This document shows positions 1 to 7,232 of a DNA stretch of 14,107 nt, piece by piece. The stretch lies in the NCBI GenBank assembly GCA_028699365.1, contig JAQVUQ010000024.1:1-14107 (forward strand), given 5' to 3'. The notes beneath the pieces are model-generated. The model was not told where the DNA came from. It saw only the letters and a list, made by a program, of their open reading frames with translations, and searched no databases. The stretch is from UBA5359 sp028699365 [NCBI: bacterium] (GTDB lineage Bacteria; UBP13; UBA5359). Position 1 is the first letter of the stretch, and each line of letters begins with the position of its first letter. Both the position numbers and the translations under genes were made by a program.

Positions 1-811
<811 letters not shown>

Positions 812-846
812 TCCTTCCGTCTCCTCTCATCAAACTTTTATAGAGG

Positions 847-922
847 TGGAGCCCACGACCGGGATTGAACCGGTGACCTTATCCTTACCAAGGATACGCT
901 CTACCTACTGAGCTACGTGGGC
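847..922 (-). tRNA. tRNA-Thr (GGT)
   Basis: A 76-nt tRNA read on the minus strand. The acceptor stem GCCCACG pairs with CGTGGGC, the discriminator is U, and CCA is encoded at 847-849. The anticodon stem TATCC/GGATA encloses the loop TTGGTAA, giving anticodon GGT (threonine). The T-arm has the canonical GGTTCAATCC. It lies 14 nt after tRNA-Tyr and 35 nt before tuf, which recalls the tRNA-tufB unit of Escherichia coli. Confidence 0.97.
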
Positions 923-936
923 GAATAAACAAAAAA

Positions 937-1023
937 TGGTGGAGGGGGGAGGATTTGAACCTCCGAAGGCGTAGCCAACAGATTTACAGTCTGCCCCCTT
1001 TGACCTGACTCGGGAACCCCTCC
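937..1023 (-). tRNA. tRNA-Tyr (GTA)
   Basis: An 87-nt class II tRNA with a long variable arm, as expected for bacterial tRNA-Tyr. The acceptor stem GGAGGGG pairs with CCCCTCC, the discriminator is A, and CCA is encoded at 937-939. The anticodon loop reads CTGTAAA, giving anticodon GTA (tyrosine). The T-arm contains GGTTCAAATCC. It is the first gene of the tRNA-Tyr, tRNA-Thr, tuf unit and starts 52 nt after the -10 box. Confidence 0.97.
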
Positions 1024-1042
1024 ACGCCGCTAAGCCGTGACA

Positions 1043-1060
1043 GCCGGGTTATGACCCGAC
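1043..1060 (-). other. Leader hairpin between promoter and tRNA-Tyr
   Basis: On the minus strand, GTCGGGT and ACCCGGC form a 7-bp stem (one G-U pair) closed by the loop CATA. It lies in the short leader between the -10 box and the tRNA-Tyr 5' end. It has no T-tract, so it is not a terminator. It may be a processing signal or simply part of the excised 5' leader. Confidence 0.5.
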
Positions 1061-1075
1061 CGGCGTAACAAAGGA

Positions 1076-1104
1076 ATTTTACATAATCCGCATTCTTTTG
1101 TCAA
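1076..1104 (-). promoter_or_regulatory. Sigma-70 type promoter of the tRNA-tuf unit
   Basis: On the minus strand the -35 box is a perfect TTGACA (1099-1104) and the -10 box is TAAAAT (1076-1081), with exactly 17 nt between them. This is close to the ideal consensus. Transcription would start near 1068 and run through the leader hairpin into tRNA-Tyr, tRNA-Thr and tuf. It lies only 12 nt after the stop codon of the flavoenzyme gene with no terminator between, so readthrough from upstream may also feed the unit. Confidence 0.85.
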
Positions 1105-1116
1105 GCTGAACTCGGA

Positions 1117-2478
1117 TCATCCTGCAGCGGCCCCGATAGCCTCGGAGAAGGTAGGATAAGCATGGACCATACCGCCTATAGCTGATAGAGGCAATCCCAT
1201 TCTGATCGCAAGGGCGATTTCGTGTATCATTTCACCGGCCCTGCCGGCAAGTATCTGCCCCCCAACGACATTATCATCACTGTCGACGATCAGCTTGACC
1301 GTTCCCAGACTGATGCCTGAAACCAGAGCACGCCCCAGCCCTCTCAAAGGGTATTTATAGATCTTGATACCGTTTCCGTATTCCTTGCGCGCCTGTTCCT
1401 CGGTCATGCCTGCAAAGGCCAATTCCGGACGGATAAAGGTAACGGCCGGTATGGACGAGTAAACGGCCCGGAGACGACTGCCGGTGACGGCGTTATGGCC
1501 GGCGATGCCCCCTTCATAGGCAGCTACATGCGTGTAAAGCATCCTGCCGGCAACATCTCCGGCAGCCCAGATATTATCCGCCGTGGTGCGCATATGCACG
1601 TCGGTTGTAACGCTCCGGCCGTCGTATTTGACGCCCACCGCCTCGAGATTCAATCCGTCCGTATCGGGCTTTCTCCCGGCAGCGACCAGAACAGCCGAGC
1701 CTTTTACGCTCTCCACCCGGGAAGCGCCGTCGAAACGGGCTGCCGCCATCCCGTCCGCATCACGATAGAGTTCTCTGATCTTTATCCCGGTATGTATGTC
1801 GATTCCCCTGCCGAGCAGGATCGACATGGCTTCTTCCGCCATATCCCTGTCCACATGTCCCAGTATGGACGGAGCAACTTCGAGAAGATGCACTTCAAGA
1901 CCCAGGTCACGGTACAACTGGGCGAATTCGCAGCCGACGGCACCGGCACCGATAATTATAAAACTTTGCGGCAGCATTTCCAACTCAACTGCCTGCACGC
2001 TGGTCAGATAACCTGTCTCTTCCAACCCGTCTATCGCCGGCACATCCGGTCTTGAACCGGTAGCAATAATCGCTTTTTTGTAGCCTACCTCTTTATCTCC
2101 CGCTCGGATTATACCCGGAGTGACAAAGCTGCCCCGGCCGAAGATGACATCCACGCCCCACGCATCCAGCATCCTGCGAACCCTGTCCCCTGCCAGATCA
2201 GCTACGATCCTGTCCTTGCGCGCCTTCACGGCCGTATAGTCGTAAGAGGCCGACGGAACGCTGACACCCAGTTCCTTCCCTCTCTCTAACTCGGCATAAA
2301 AATGAGCAGCCTCCAATAACGCTTTGGTTGGAACACAGGCATGGAGGACGCAATCTCCGCCCAGTTCATCCGGACTTGTTTCGATCACAGCCGTCTTCAC
2401 ACCATGCTCGGCTGCCACTTCCGCCGCCGTGACTCCGGCCGATCCCCCGCCCAGTACCACAAGATCGTAACTATCCAT
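1117..2478 (-). CDS. Pyridine nucleotide-disulfide oxidoreductase, dihydrolipoamide dehydrogenase-like
   Basis: A 453-residue class I flavoprotein disulfide reductase. The N-terminus has the FAD-binding GGGSAG (residues 10-15), followed by the redox-active pair C43 and C48 in GGDCVLHACVPTK, spaced C-x4-C as in lipoamide dehydrogenase and mercuric reductase. A second dinucleotide fold for NAD(P)H shows as IIIGAGAVGCEFA, and WAAGDVAG is the second FAD motif. The C-terminal HAYPTFSE gives the His-Glu base pair (H439, E446) of the dimer interface. The frame extends upstream to a GTG at 2502, but AGGGAGGAG lies inside that extension 9 nt before the ATG at 2478, so I take the ATG as the start. The gene follows the glycosidase stop by 27 nt and is likely cotranscribed. 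No 2-oxoacid dehydrogenase or lipoyl partner is nearby, so the substrate is unknown; a MerA-like or lipoamide-independent role is possible. Confidence 0.88.
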   Translation of the reverse strand: MDSYDLVVLGGGSAGVTAAEVAAEHGVKTAVIETSPDELGGDCVLHACVPTKALLEAAHFYAELERGKELGVSVPSASYDYTAVKARKDRIVADLAGDRVRRMLDAWGVDVIFGRGSFVTPGIIRAGDKEVGYKKAIIATGSRPDVPAIDGLEETGYLTSVQAVELEMLPQSFIIIGAGAVGCEFAQLYRDLGLEVHLLEVAPSILGHVDRDMAEEAMSILLGRGIDIHTGIKIRELYRDADGMAAARFDGASRVESVKGSAVLVAAGRKPDTDGLNLEAVGVKYDGRSVTTDVHMRTTADNIWAAGDVAGRMLYTHVAAYEGGIAGHNAVTGSRLRAVYSSIPAVTFIRPELAFAGMTEEQARKEYGNGIKIYKYPLRGLGRALVSGISLGTVKLIVDSDDNVVGGQILAGRAGEMIHEIALAIRMGLPLSAIGGMVHAYPTFSEAIGAAAG

Positions 2479-2487
2479 GGTAGAAAG

Positions 2488-2496
2488 CTCCTCCCT
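2488..2496 (-). promoter_or_regulatory. Ribosome binding site deciding the flavoenzyme start
   Basis: AGGGAGGAG on the minus strand lies 9 nt before the ATG at 2478. No comparable site precedes the GTG at 2502, so the shorter protein is preferred. Confidence 0.7.
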
Positions 2497-2505
2497 GCTC
2501 ACTGT

Positions 2506-5010
2506 TTATAACTGAGCTCTGAACTGCAGCAGCCTGAAACCGTGCGGCTCCAGTTCCACCGTCAGCCTGTCAAGTTCCTCGCCCCGTCTGGGGGCGGTAT
2601 CCACCCATTCCCCCATCCGGCTGTCGTAGATAGACAGGTCGTAAATTGTTTCCGCGGCAAAGACGCCGGAGATTCTTACAGGTGCCATTATACCCTCGGC
2701 ACTGGAGCTTCCGATGCAGACCGATATCTCTCCCGTACGTCTGAAGGCCGTCAGATGAGCATCTATATCCAGAGGTTGAAAGAGACTGCTGATATCCTCA
2801 TCATAGGTTTCGGAATTGTAATCCGATTCAGCCTTGCCTCTGATATGGAAGTACAGCTCTCCGGCGATCCTGGACATGAAAACGGTCACCAGTTCTCCTC
2901 GCACGGGCAGACGATGAATAGACATCCAGCGCCAGTCGTCAGGCATCATCGGATCCAGACGGCAGCCGTCCACGGTTCCCTCAATACCGAAAAGACCCTC
3001 GACCACGGCCCAAAGGTAACGCGGCGGTTCCCATGGTGACAGGCGCATGCCATGGTTGATCAGGTTTTCGCCGTCGAACCATTCGGAGAACTGACCGGGT
3101 ATGGTGTTCCTGCCGCAAGGGTTGTCTATATAGAGGGAATAGCTGTTCCTTAGCGCCCTGACCATACTCTCTTTTTGAAAGCGCGACGCAGCAAAGGCAT
3201 ACCAGAAGGAGAGACCGGGCCAGACTCCTCCTGTCAGGCCTGCATTCACACCGGGACGATAATCCGGGCTGAACCTTGATAGAGTCCTGAGACCTCCTTC
3301 GGTCCAGAAATCGTATTTATCCAGGCGACTGATGATATTGAAAGCCATCTCCTCGGAGGCCAGCCCGAAGATGACGGGGAAAACCTCGTCGCAGGTGACA
3401 TCGGCATTGGCATGCCCCATGGTATCGATGTTCAGGTAATACAATCCGTTATCCTTATTTATGAGATGACGTCCGGCAGCCTCTTTCAGCTTCAAGGCGT
3501 ATTCGCGCCAATCCTCCGCCTCCTGTTGTTTACCGGCCGTTTCCGCCATAAAAGCCGCCGCCTGAAGCGCGCCATAGCACTCCGCGTTTATCTCAGTTAC
3601 CGCACCGCTGAGCGTGTAGCCGGGTATGATGTTGCGCCAGCCGCAGATACCCCAGACATCGCTGCCCTCGGCCGAACAGAATACCAGACCGCGATCATCC
3701 GTCTGGGAGAGAATATAATCGACCGCTGCCTTAACCCGGGGATAAACACGGCACGCAAAAGCCGTATCGCCGGTAGCCAGAATATGATGTCCCAGCGCCA
3801 CCACAACCAGCGGGGTGACATCGTTGATGTTGAGCCCGTAATCCTCTCTGCTGCCGTCGACCGCATCGTAATACTCCGGCATCTTGCCGTCCTCATACTG
3901 ATAGGAGATGAAATCTTCCAGGATACGCCTGGACCTTTCCGGTTTCAGCCAGTCACAGCCCATGGTAAACCAGGCCAGATCCCGCCCCACTACCTTGGCT
4001 GAACGGCCGGGATCGTTGCTGAAGCCGACGCCGCGAGGGTAATCCCCTGTTACCCTCAGCATATTGACTTTGCACCAGAAGTTGCCCTGATTGATTACTC
4101 TGTCCGGAGTGTGGGCAACGCCGTGCCCTGCGACCTCAGCCAGGCCGGAAACCGAAGCACTGAAGTTGTTCTGCAGATCGGCAGAACGTTCAGCAATGCC
4201 CTTCAGATCTCTGTCACCCCGGGATGTGAAGCCGATGATCAGATGCAGGCTCACCCCGCTACCGGGGGCGACTACGATATCTTTCTGCAACGCAGCCAGA
4301 AGGTTACCGCACGATGTCGTGTGCCCGGATAGACCGCCGAAGCCTATCAGCGCTCCGGGCCGCCCCATATCGGAAGTCGTTTCCCAGGCATCCGCCCGCT
4401 CCAGAAAGCCGGTAAATCGTATGTTATCAGGATTAGACCGATTGAAACAGCAAAGAAGACCGAGATTCTCGTCATAATATCCCTGCATGTCGGGCTCAGT
4501 CTCGCCGCGAATCTGGGAGTAAGCAAAGATCCTCAGTTCGGCCGTCTGCGAACTATGATTGGCAATGTATATTTCCCGATAGCAGACCGGCAGATCGCCG
4601 CACGCTTCCAACGGCAGCCATATTCTGTCCCTCACATGCAGATCCAGCAACAGACGGAAATTATGCTGCTGGTAGACAGGGTGGAAGGTAAAACTGCCGT
4701 CGCCGTCCTGCCTGAGGCGCGAATAGACATCGGCTTTGCCTAGTGCATACTCGACATTGCGATACGACAGAACGGTAGGAACTATCGATACGGCAGAGAC
4801 CACATGCCGGCCGATATCGTTGCTGAATATCGATCCGATATCCCCATTGCCCTTTGTAGCCACCCAGAGACGGGAGTTGCCGTAGCTGGCGCCGGATGAT
4901 AATCCTCTGTCAGGCATAACGTAGAACTGCATTCCGTCCTGGTGCATCCGCCCCGCCTGGACGGAGGCATCCGCGCCCGCTTTTCCGTAAGTGACCGGAT
5001 AACCCGACAT
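2506..5010 (-). CDS. Glycosidase with (alpha/alpha)6 barrel, amylo-alpha-1,6-glucosidase-like
   Basis: An 834-residue enzyme with no signal peptide or membrane segment, so cytoplasmic. Residues about 1-300 look like a beta-sandwich domain. About 310-680 look like an (alpha/alpha)6 barrel and 690-834 like a closing beta domain. Barrel motifs resemble the glycogen-debranching/amylo-1,6-glucosidase group: GRD at 342-344, INDVTPL at 395-401 followed by HHILATGD, and VTEINAECYGAL at 471-482 (compare VEINALWYNAL in that family). GGVWPGLSFW at 594-603 and the stretch ending FGIEG near 677 are also usual in six-hairpin glycosidases. Candidate acidic catalytic residues are D451, E473 and E571, but I cannot assign them. 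The ATG at 5010 follows GAGGAGA and lies 12 nt after the previous stop, so the gene is translationally close to its neighbours. GH94, GH78 or an unclassified family remain possible; the substrate is unknown. Confidence 0.75.
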   Translation of the reverse strand: MSGYPVTYGKAGADASVQAGRMHQDGMQFYVMPDRGLSSGASYGNSRLWVATKGNGDIGSIFSNDIGRHVVSAVSIVPTVLSYRNVEYALGKADVYSRLRQDGDGSFTFHPVYQQHNFRLLLDLHVRDRIWLPLEACGDLPVCYREIYIANHSSQTAELRIFAYSQIRGETEPDMQGYYDENLGLLCCFNRSNPDNIRFTGFLERADAWETTSDMGRPGALIGFGGLSGHTTSCGNLLAALQKDIVVAPGSGVSLHLIIGFTSRGDRDLKGIAERSADLQNNFSASVSGLAEVAGHGVAHTPDRVINQGNFWCKVNMLRVTGDYPRGVGFSNDPGRSAKVVGRDLAWFTMGCDWLKPERSRRILEDFISYQYEDGKMPEYYDAVDGSREDYGLNINDVTPLVVVALGHHILATGDTAFACRVYPRVKAAVDYILSQTDDRGLVFCSAEGSDVWGICGWRNIIPGYTLSGAVTEINAECYGALQAAAFMAETAGKQQEAEDWREYALKLKEAAGRHLINKDNGLYYLNIDTMGHANADVTCDEVFPVIFGLASEEMAFNIISRLDKYDFWTEGGLRTLSRFSPDYRPGVNAGLTGGVWPGLSFWYAFAASRFQKESMVRALRNSYSLYIDNPCGRNTIPGQFSEWFDGENLINHGMRLSPWEPPRYLWAVVEGLFGIEGTVDGCRLDPMMPDDWRWMSIHRLPVRGELVTVFMSRIAGELYFHIRGKAESDYNSETYDEDISSLFQPLDIDAHLTAFRRTGEISVCIGSSSAEGIMAPVRISGVFAAETIYDLSIYDSRMGEWVDTAPRRGEELDRLTVELEPHGFRLLQFRAQL

Positions 5011-5022
5011 TCTTCGTCTCCT

Positions 5023-5730
5023 CTACGGTCTGCAAACCTTGCACGGCCTGTATCCCGCATTTACAGCGTTCTTCCTGGCCTTGAAGCATACGCGGTTGAC
5101 AGGCTTTATCTGCTTGACATACCGGCAGCCCGGGCGATGAAAGACGTGCGTATTTCTGGAGCCTGTATATGCACATCCTGACGCCTTTTCGTAGACTCCG
5201 GCCGGCAGCTTCAAGTCCGTGGGCCGTCCAAGCCTGAGTCGCATATCATCCGTCAGACTTACCAGCCCTATACTGGCGTATCCGTAGCCGCCGAGAGACG
5301 GAACGCCGTAATCGGATAGCGATGGAACGGCTATCTGAAAACGGCTCCCCGCCCTGTAAATCACATAGATATCCGTAACCACGACAAATGGAGGGGTCAA
5401 TACCGTCGGAGTAAAGATAATCGAGCCGTCGCGAAACCCCTGATAAGCATAGACATAATCGATGCCGAAAAACGGCCCGGATTTTCCGACCACCTCTATA
5501 GCCGCCTCCCCCAGCGACACCTCCGGCATGACAAATACTTTGAAGTAGAAATTCTCCGCTTCATACGGCTCGTTTCCCAGATAATCATCGTCCAATCCCG
5601 CCTGGGCAGCTTTCGTGGTCACTTCTGCAACTTTCTCAAGTGCAGATGTCTCTGCCGTCAACAGCCTTACCGGCATCACGGTCATGAGGGCCAGCAGCAG
5701 CAATAACCGGCATGCAACTCTCAGATGCAT
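5023..5730 (-). CDS. Secreted protein with C-terminal Ada-type metal-binding domain
   Basis: A 235-residue protein. Residues 1-26 form a signal peptide: basic start, a leucine-rich core, then a likely cleavage after LLTA. The middle part (about 30-180) is rich in beta-branched and aromatic residues and I do not recognise it. The last about 45 residues match the small Ada-type zinc-binding module: an aromatic-HRPGCRYVK block, IKP, and GYRPCKVCRP, with cysteines at 201, 230 and 233 and further candidate ligands C186, C215, H195 and H198. In Ada this fold binds zinc and repairs methyl phosphotriesters, but stand-alone copies occur at the ends of nucleases and secreted proteins, so a DNA-repair role should not be assumed here. 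The start ATG follows AAAGGAGG with good spacing, 30 nt after the GerW-like gene, so it is part of the same operon. Its role may be envelope metal binding (inference). Confidence 0.72.
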   Translation of the reverse strand: MHLRVACRLLLLLALMTVMPVRLLTAETSALEKVAEVTTKAAQAGLDDDYLGNEPYEAENFYFKVFVMPEVSLGEAAIEVVGKSGPFFGIDYVYAYQGFRDGSIIFTPTVLTPPFVVVTDIYVIYRAGSRFQIAVPSLSDYGVPSLGGYGYASIGLVSLTDDMRLRLGRPTDLKLPAGVYEKASGCAYTGSRNTHVFHRPGCRYVKQIKPVNRVCFKARKNAVNAGYRPCKVCRP

Positions 5731-5760
5731 ATCCGTCCTCCTTTACCTGCCGTTACAAGT

Positions 5761-6186
5761 CTACTTGCACGTTGACCGGCGCATTCTCCAGAGCATCATG
5801 AACATGCTGCCCAGAGTGGTGAAGAGGGCCAGGGCTATCTTGGTGGCATCAACTACCGGCTCCACCTTTACCCCTCCCGGGCCGATGCTGATTACGGCCA
5901 CAGGACGACCTGCAGCACCACCACCGCCGCCTCCTCCACCCCCGGTCTGAGAGGAACCGCCGCCGGGCTCTTCCGCTTCCGTTTCACCGCCGCCGGGTTG
6001 ATTGCCTATACCGTAGCCGAAGCCGATACCTACCGTTATTTCCGAAGCGGTAATAACCGTATGTTCCCCGGATACGACCGGCTGGCCGAAGACGGAGCCT
6101 GCCTGGGCCACGCCGATAAGCTTATCCATAAGTTCCATGCTTCGCTCCTGGCCTCTGCCGGCCGCATCAAGAATACCGTCGCTCAT
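5761..6186 (-). CDS. GerW/YtfJ-family protein with C-terminal membrane anchor
   Basis: A 141-residue protein resembling the YtfJ/GerW family (Spore_YtfJ), first known from spore germination but widespread in non-sporeformers with no known biochemistry. Visible family pattern: a short helix with MDKLIGVAQ (residues 20-28), then GEHTVITASEITVGIGFGYG (40-59), a glycine-rich linker with nine glycines in a row (82-90), then GRPVAVISIGPGGVKVEPV (93-111). Residues about 115-132 form one hydrophobic helix, followed by a basic tail (WRMRRSTCK), so it is probably anchored with a cytoplasmic C-terminus. The ATG follows AAAGGAGGG. The gene overlaps the preceding one by 20 nt, implying coupled translation. 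The poly-glycine codons are mixed, so the run is not a simple slippage repeat. Family assignment is fairly sure; the function is not. Confidence 0.78.
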   Translation of the reverse strand: MSDGILDAAGRGQERSMELMDKLIGVAQAGSVFGQPVVSGEHTVITASEITVGIGFGYGIGNQPGGGETEAEEPGGGSSQTGGGGGGGGGAAGRPVAVISIGPGGVKVEPVVDATKIALALFTTLGSMFMMLWRMRRSTCK

Positions 6187-6466
6187 CTCTTTCCCTCCTT
6201 TGCCGCACAGCAGCGGCTATAGAAAAAATGACGGACAGGGTGCTCAGCCCCAGTAGTCCTGCCTGAAGCAGGCGGGTGATATCCACTATCGCTCTGCGCT
6301 CGATACGGTCATCCTTCTCTATCAGAACGGCTGTCGGGCGCACCCATGCCAGGCTCATTCCCGCCAGACGGACTGAAAGAACCGCAGTCCGGGGAGTCAG
6401 GACGGTATCGCCGATCTCCACGGAACGTCCTGAAAAGGTTTCGTATCCTATCCTATCCTTGAACAC
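6167..6466 (-). CDS. Small membrane protein, possible divergent GerW-like paralog
   Basis: A 99-residue protein starting at GTG 6466, 13 nt after AAGGGAG. It has a soluble N-terminal part, one hydrophobic segment at about 67-87 (LLQAGLLGLSTLSVIFS) and a highly basic tail (RQRRERDERR). Compared by eye with the next gene, the blocks line up: VEIGDTVLTPRTAV with VVSGEHTVITASEI, RPTAVLIEKDD with RPVAVISIGPG, and IVDITR before the membrane helix with VVDATK before its helix. It lacks the glycine-rich linker. I infer a tandem duplication of a minimal GerW-like domain with membrane anchor. The 20-nt overlap with the next gene suggests the two are made together. No function can be given; homology is inferred only from this alignment. 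Confidence 0.65.
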   Translation of the reverse strand: MFKDRIGYETFSGRSVEIGDTVLTPRTAVLSVRLAGMSLAWVRPTAVLIEKDDRIERRAIVDITRLLQAGLLGLSTLSVIFSIAAAVRQRRERDERRYS

Positions 6467-6482
6467 GCTCTGCTACACTCCC

Positions 6483-6599
6483 TTATCTCAACGCCTGCAA
6501 CAGTGATTGCCCCGTCAGAACACCCGACGGATGATCTGCATAAATCGGACCGTAATATTTTATTTTGTCCAGGTCGGTACTGTAAGTTATTTTCGGCAT
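6483..6599 (-). CDS. Small ORF, 38 residues, head of the GerW-like cluster
   Basis: ATG at 6599 to TAA at 6483 encodes 38 residues beginning MPKITYSTDLDK and ending GQSLLQALR. An in-frame TAA lies 12 nt upstream, so the frame cannot be longer at the 5' end. A possible ribosome site, GAGAGG or AAAGAAG, precedes it. The stop is 16 nt before the GTG of the next gene, which is the spacing of an operon. Amino-acid use looks protein-like and there is no membrane segment. I do not recognise it. It could be a real small protein, or the remains of a longer gene whose 5' part was replaced by the repeat element that begins 8 nt upstream. Confidence 0.45.
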   Translation of the reverse strand: MPKITYSTDLDKIKYYGPIYADHPSGVLTGQSLLQALR

Positions 6600-6606
6600 T
6601 GCTTCT

Positions 6607-6730
6607 TTGCCTTACCTCTCACTTGCGTATGCTGTTACTTTGCTGCTGAGTTGTGGTCTCAGGGGATATATCGACGGCCGCTCATCCGGGTCCGTTAGAA
6701 CGCGTCCTCCGATATATCCCCTGATCCCCA
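6607..6730 (+). repeat. Inverted-pair hairpin repeat, copy 1
   Basis: A 124-nt sequence homologous to copy 2 on the other strand. In order: TTGCCTTA, GCGTAT, TTGCTG, the block TTGTGGTCT (6652-6660), a perfect 15-bp stem (6659-6673 with 6710-6724: TCAGGGGATATATCG against CGATATATCCCCTGA), a 36-nt loop holding the core CCGGGTCCGTTAGAACGCG (6686-6704), and a closing TCCCCA (6725-6730). It lies immediately upstream of the 38-residue ORF. Confidence 0.8.
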
Positions 6731-6736
6731 ATGATG

Positions 6737-6755
6737 AATGTAAACACCTGACCCC
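6737..6755 (+). other. Motif resembling REP/RAYT-associated palindrome arm
   Basis: AATGTAAACACCTGACCCC resembles the arm AATGTAAGACCTGACCCC that I recall flanking IS200-like (REP-associated tyrosine) transposase genes. Only one arm is present; no facing GGGGTCAGGT arm or transposase is seen. It could be an element scar or chance. Confidence 0.25.
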
Positions 6756-7014
6756 TTTCATCTTAACACGGCATGGCTCTATTGATGTTCGTGAATTTCT
6801 GCAACAGAGTAATTTAGCGACAACGCCAGTAGTTCTGCTGCCGAAAGATATTCCAGAGTTTTGCCCGAACATCAATAGTAAAATATGTGTTGCAGTATGT
6901 ACGATATGTATTGCAGGTAAGCAATATTAGCCGCTGATACAGGCCTTAAACTATGTTAAGATCGTTTGCAGGTCTGGAAGATAGCAGCCTAAGCAGATAA
7001 CTGAGACAACTAAC

Positions 7015-7079
7015 GCATATTTCAGGGCAAGTTCTGTTAGCTGCTACTCTGGGAAGAATCAGCACCATGCCCTGTATGC
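7015..7079. other. Large hairpin inside the 6607-7359 region
   Basis: GCATA plus CAGGGCA (7015-7029, with a TTT bulge) pairs perfectly with TGCCCTG plus TATGC (7068-7079), giving a 12-bp stem with one bulge and a 38-nt loop. It has no T-tract on either side typical of an intrinsic terminator. It lies in a stretch without genes. Confidence 0.5.
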
Positions 7080-7117
7080 ATAATTATTAAGTTGCTATAC
7101 AAGAAGAGTATGTAACT

Positions 7118-7187
7118 AACAGGGATGGGACGAGGGGCCTGCCGATAGCGACATCTTAGGAGCAGAGAGCAGGCCCCGAGTCCTGTT
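7118..7187. other. Second large hairpin inside the 6607-7359 region
   Basis: A 9-bp inner stem, GGGGCCTGC (7134-7142) with GCAGGCCCC (7169-7177), is extended by an outer stem AACAGG (7118-7123) with CCTGTT (7182-7187) across an asymmetric bulge. The inner loop is 26 nt. There is no terminator-like T run. The AAC...GTT outer ends superficially recall an integron attC site, but the flanking core sites do not match. Confidence 0.5.
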
Positions 7188-7232
7188 TGCAAGTACAGCC
7201 GATACTGTTCTATGCATCGTAGTTGTGACGTG

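Noticed and set aside
5023-5730. DNA repair role for the Ada-type domain protein
   Set aside because: It carries a signal peptide and lacks the AraC and methyltransferase domains of Ada.
5917-5944. Simple-sequence repeat in the GerW-like gene for phase variation
   Set aside because: The nine glycine codons are mixed (GGG, GGT, GGA, GGC), so there is no regular repeat unit prone to slippage.
6612-6875. 87-codon minus-strand frame with TTG start in the gene-free block
   Set aside because: Passes through the hairpin repeat, has a weak start and no family resemblance.
6607-6930. 107-codon plus-strand frame in the gene-free block
   Set aside because: It runs straight through repeat copy 1 and its hairpin, with no ribosome site or known motif; the end of it looks mildly protein-like but is not enough.
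7113-7190. Integron attC-like site
   Set aside because: The AAC...GTT ends and bulged stem are suggestive, but the core sites do not fit RYYYAAC and GTTRRRY, and no integrase or cassette gene is present.
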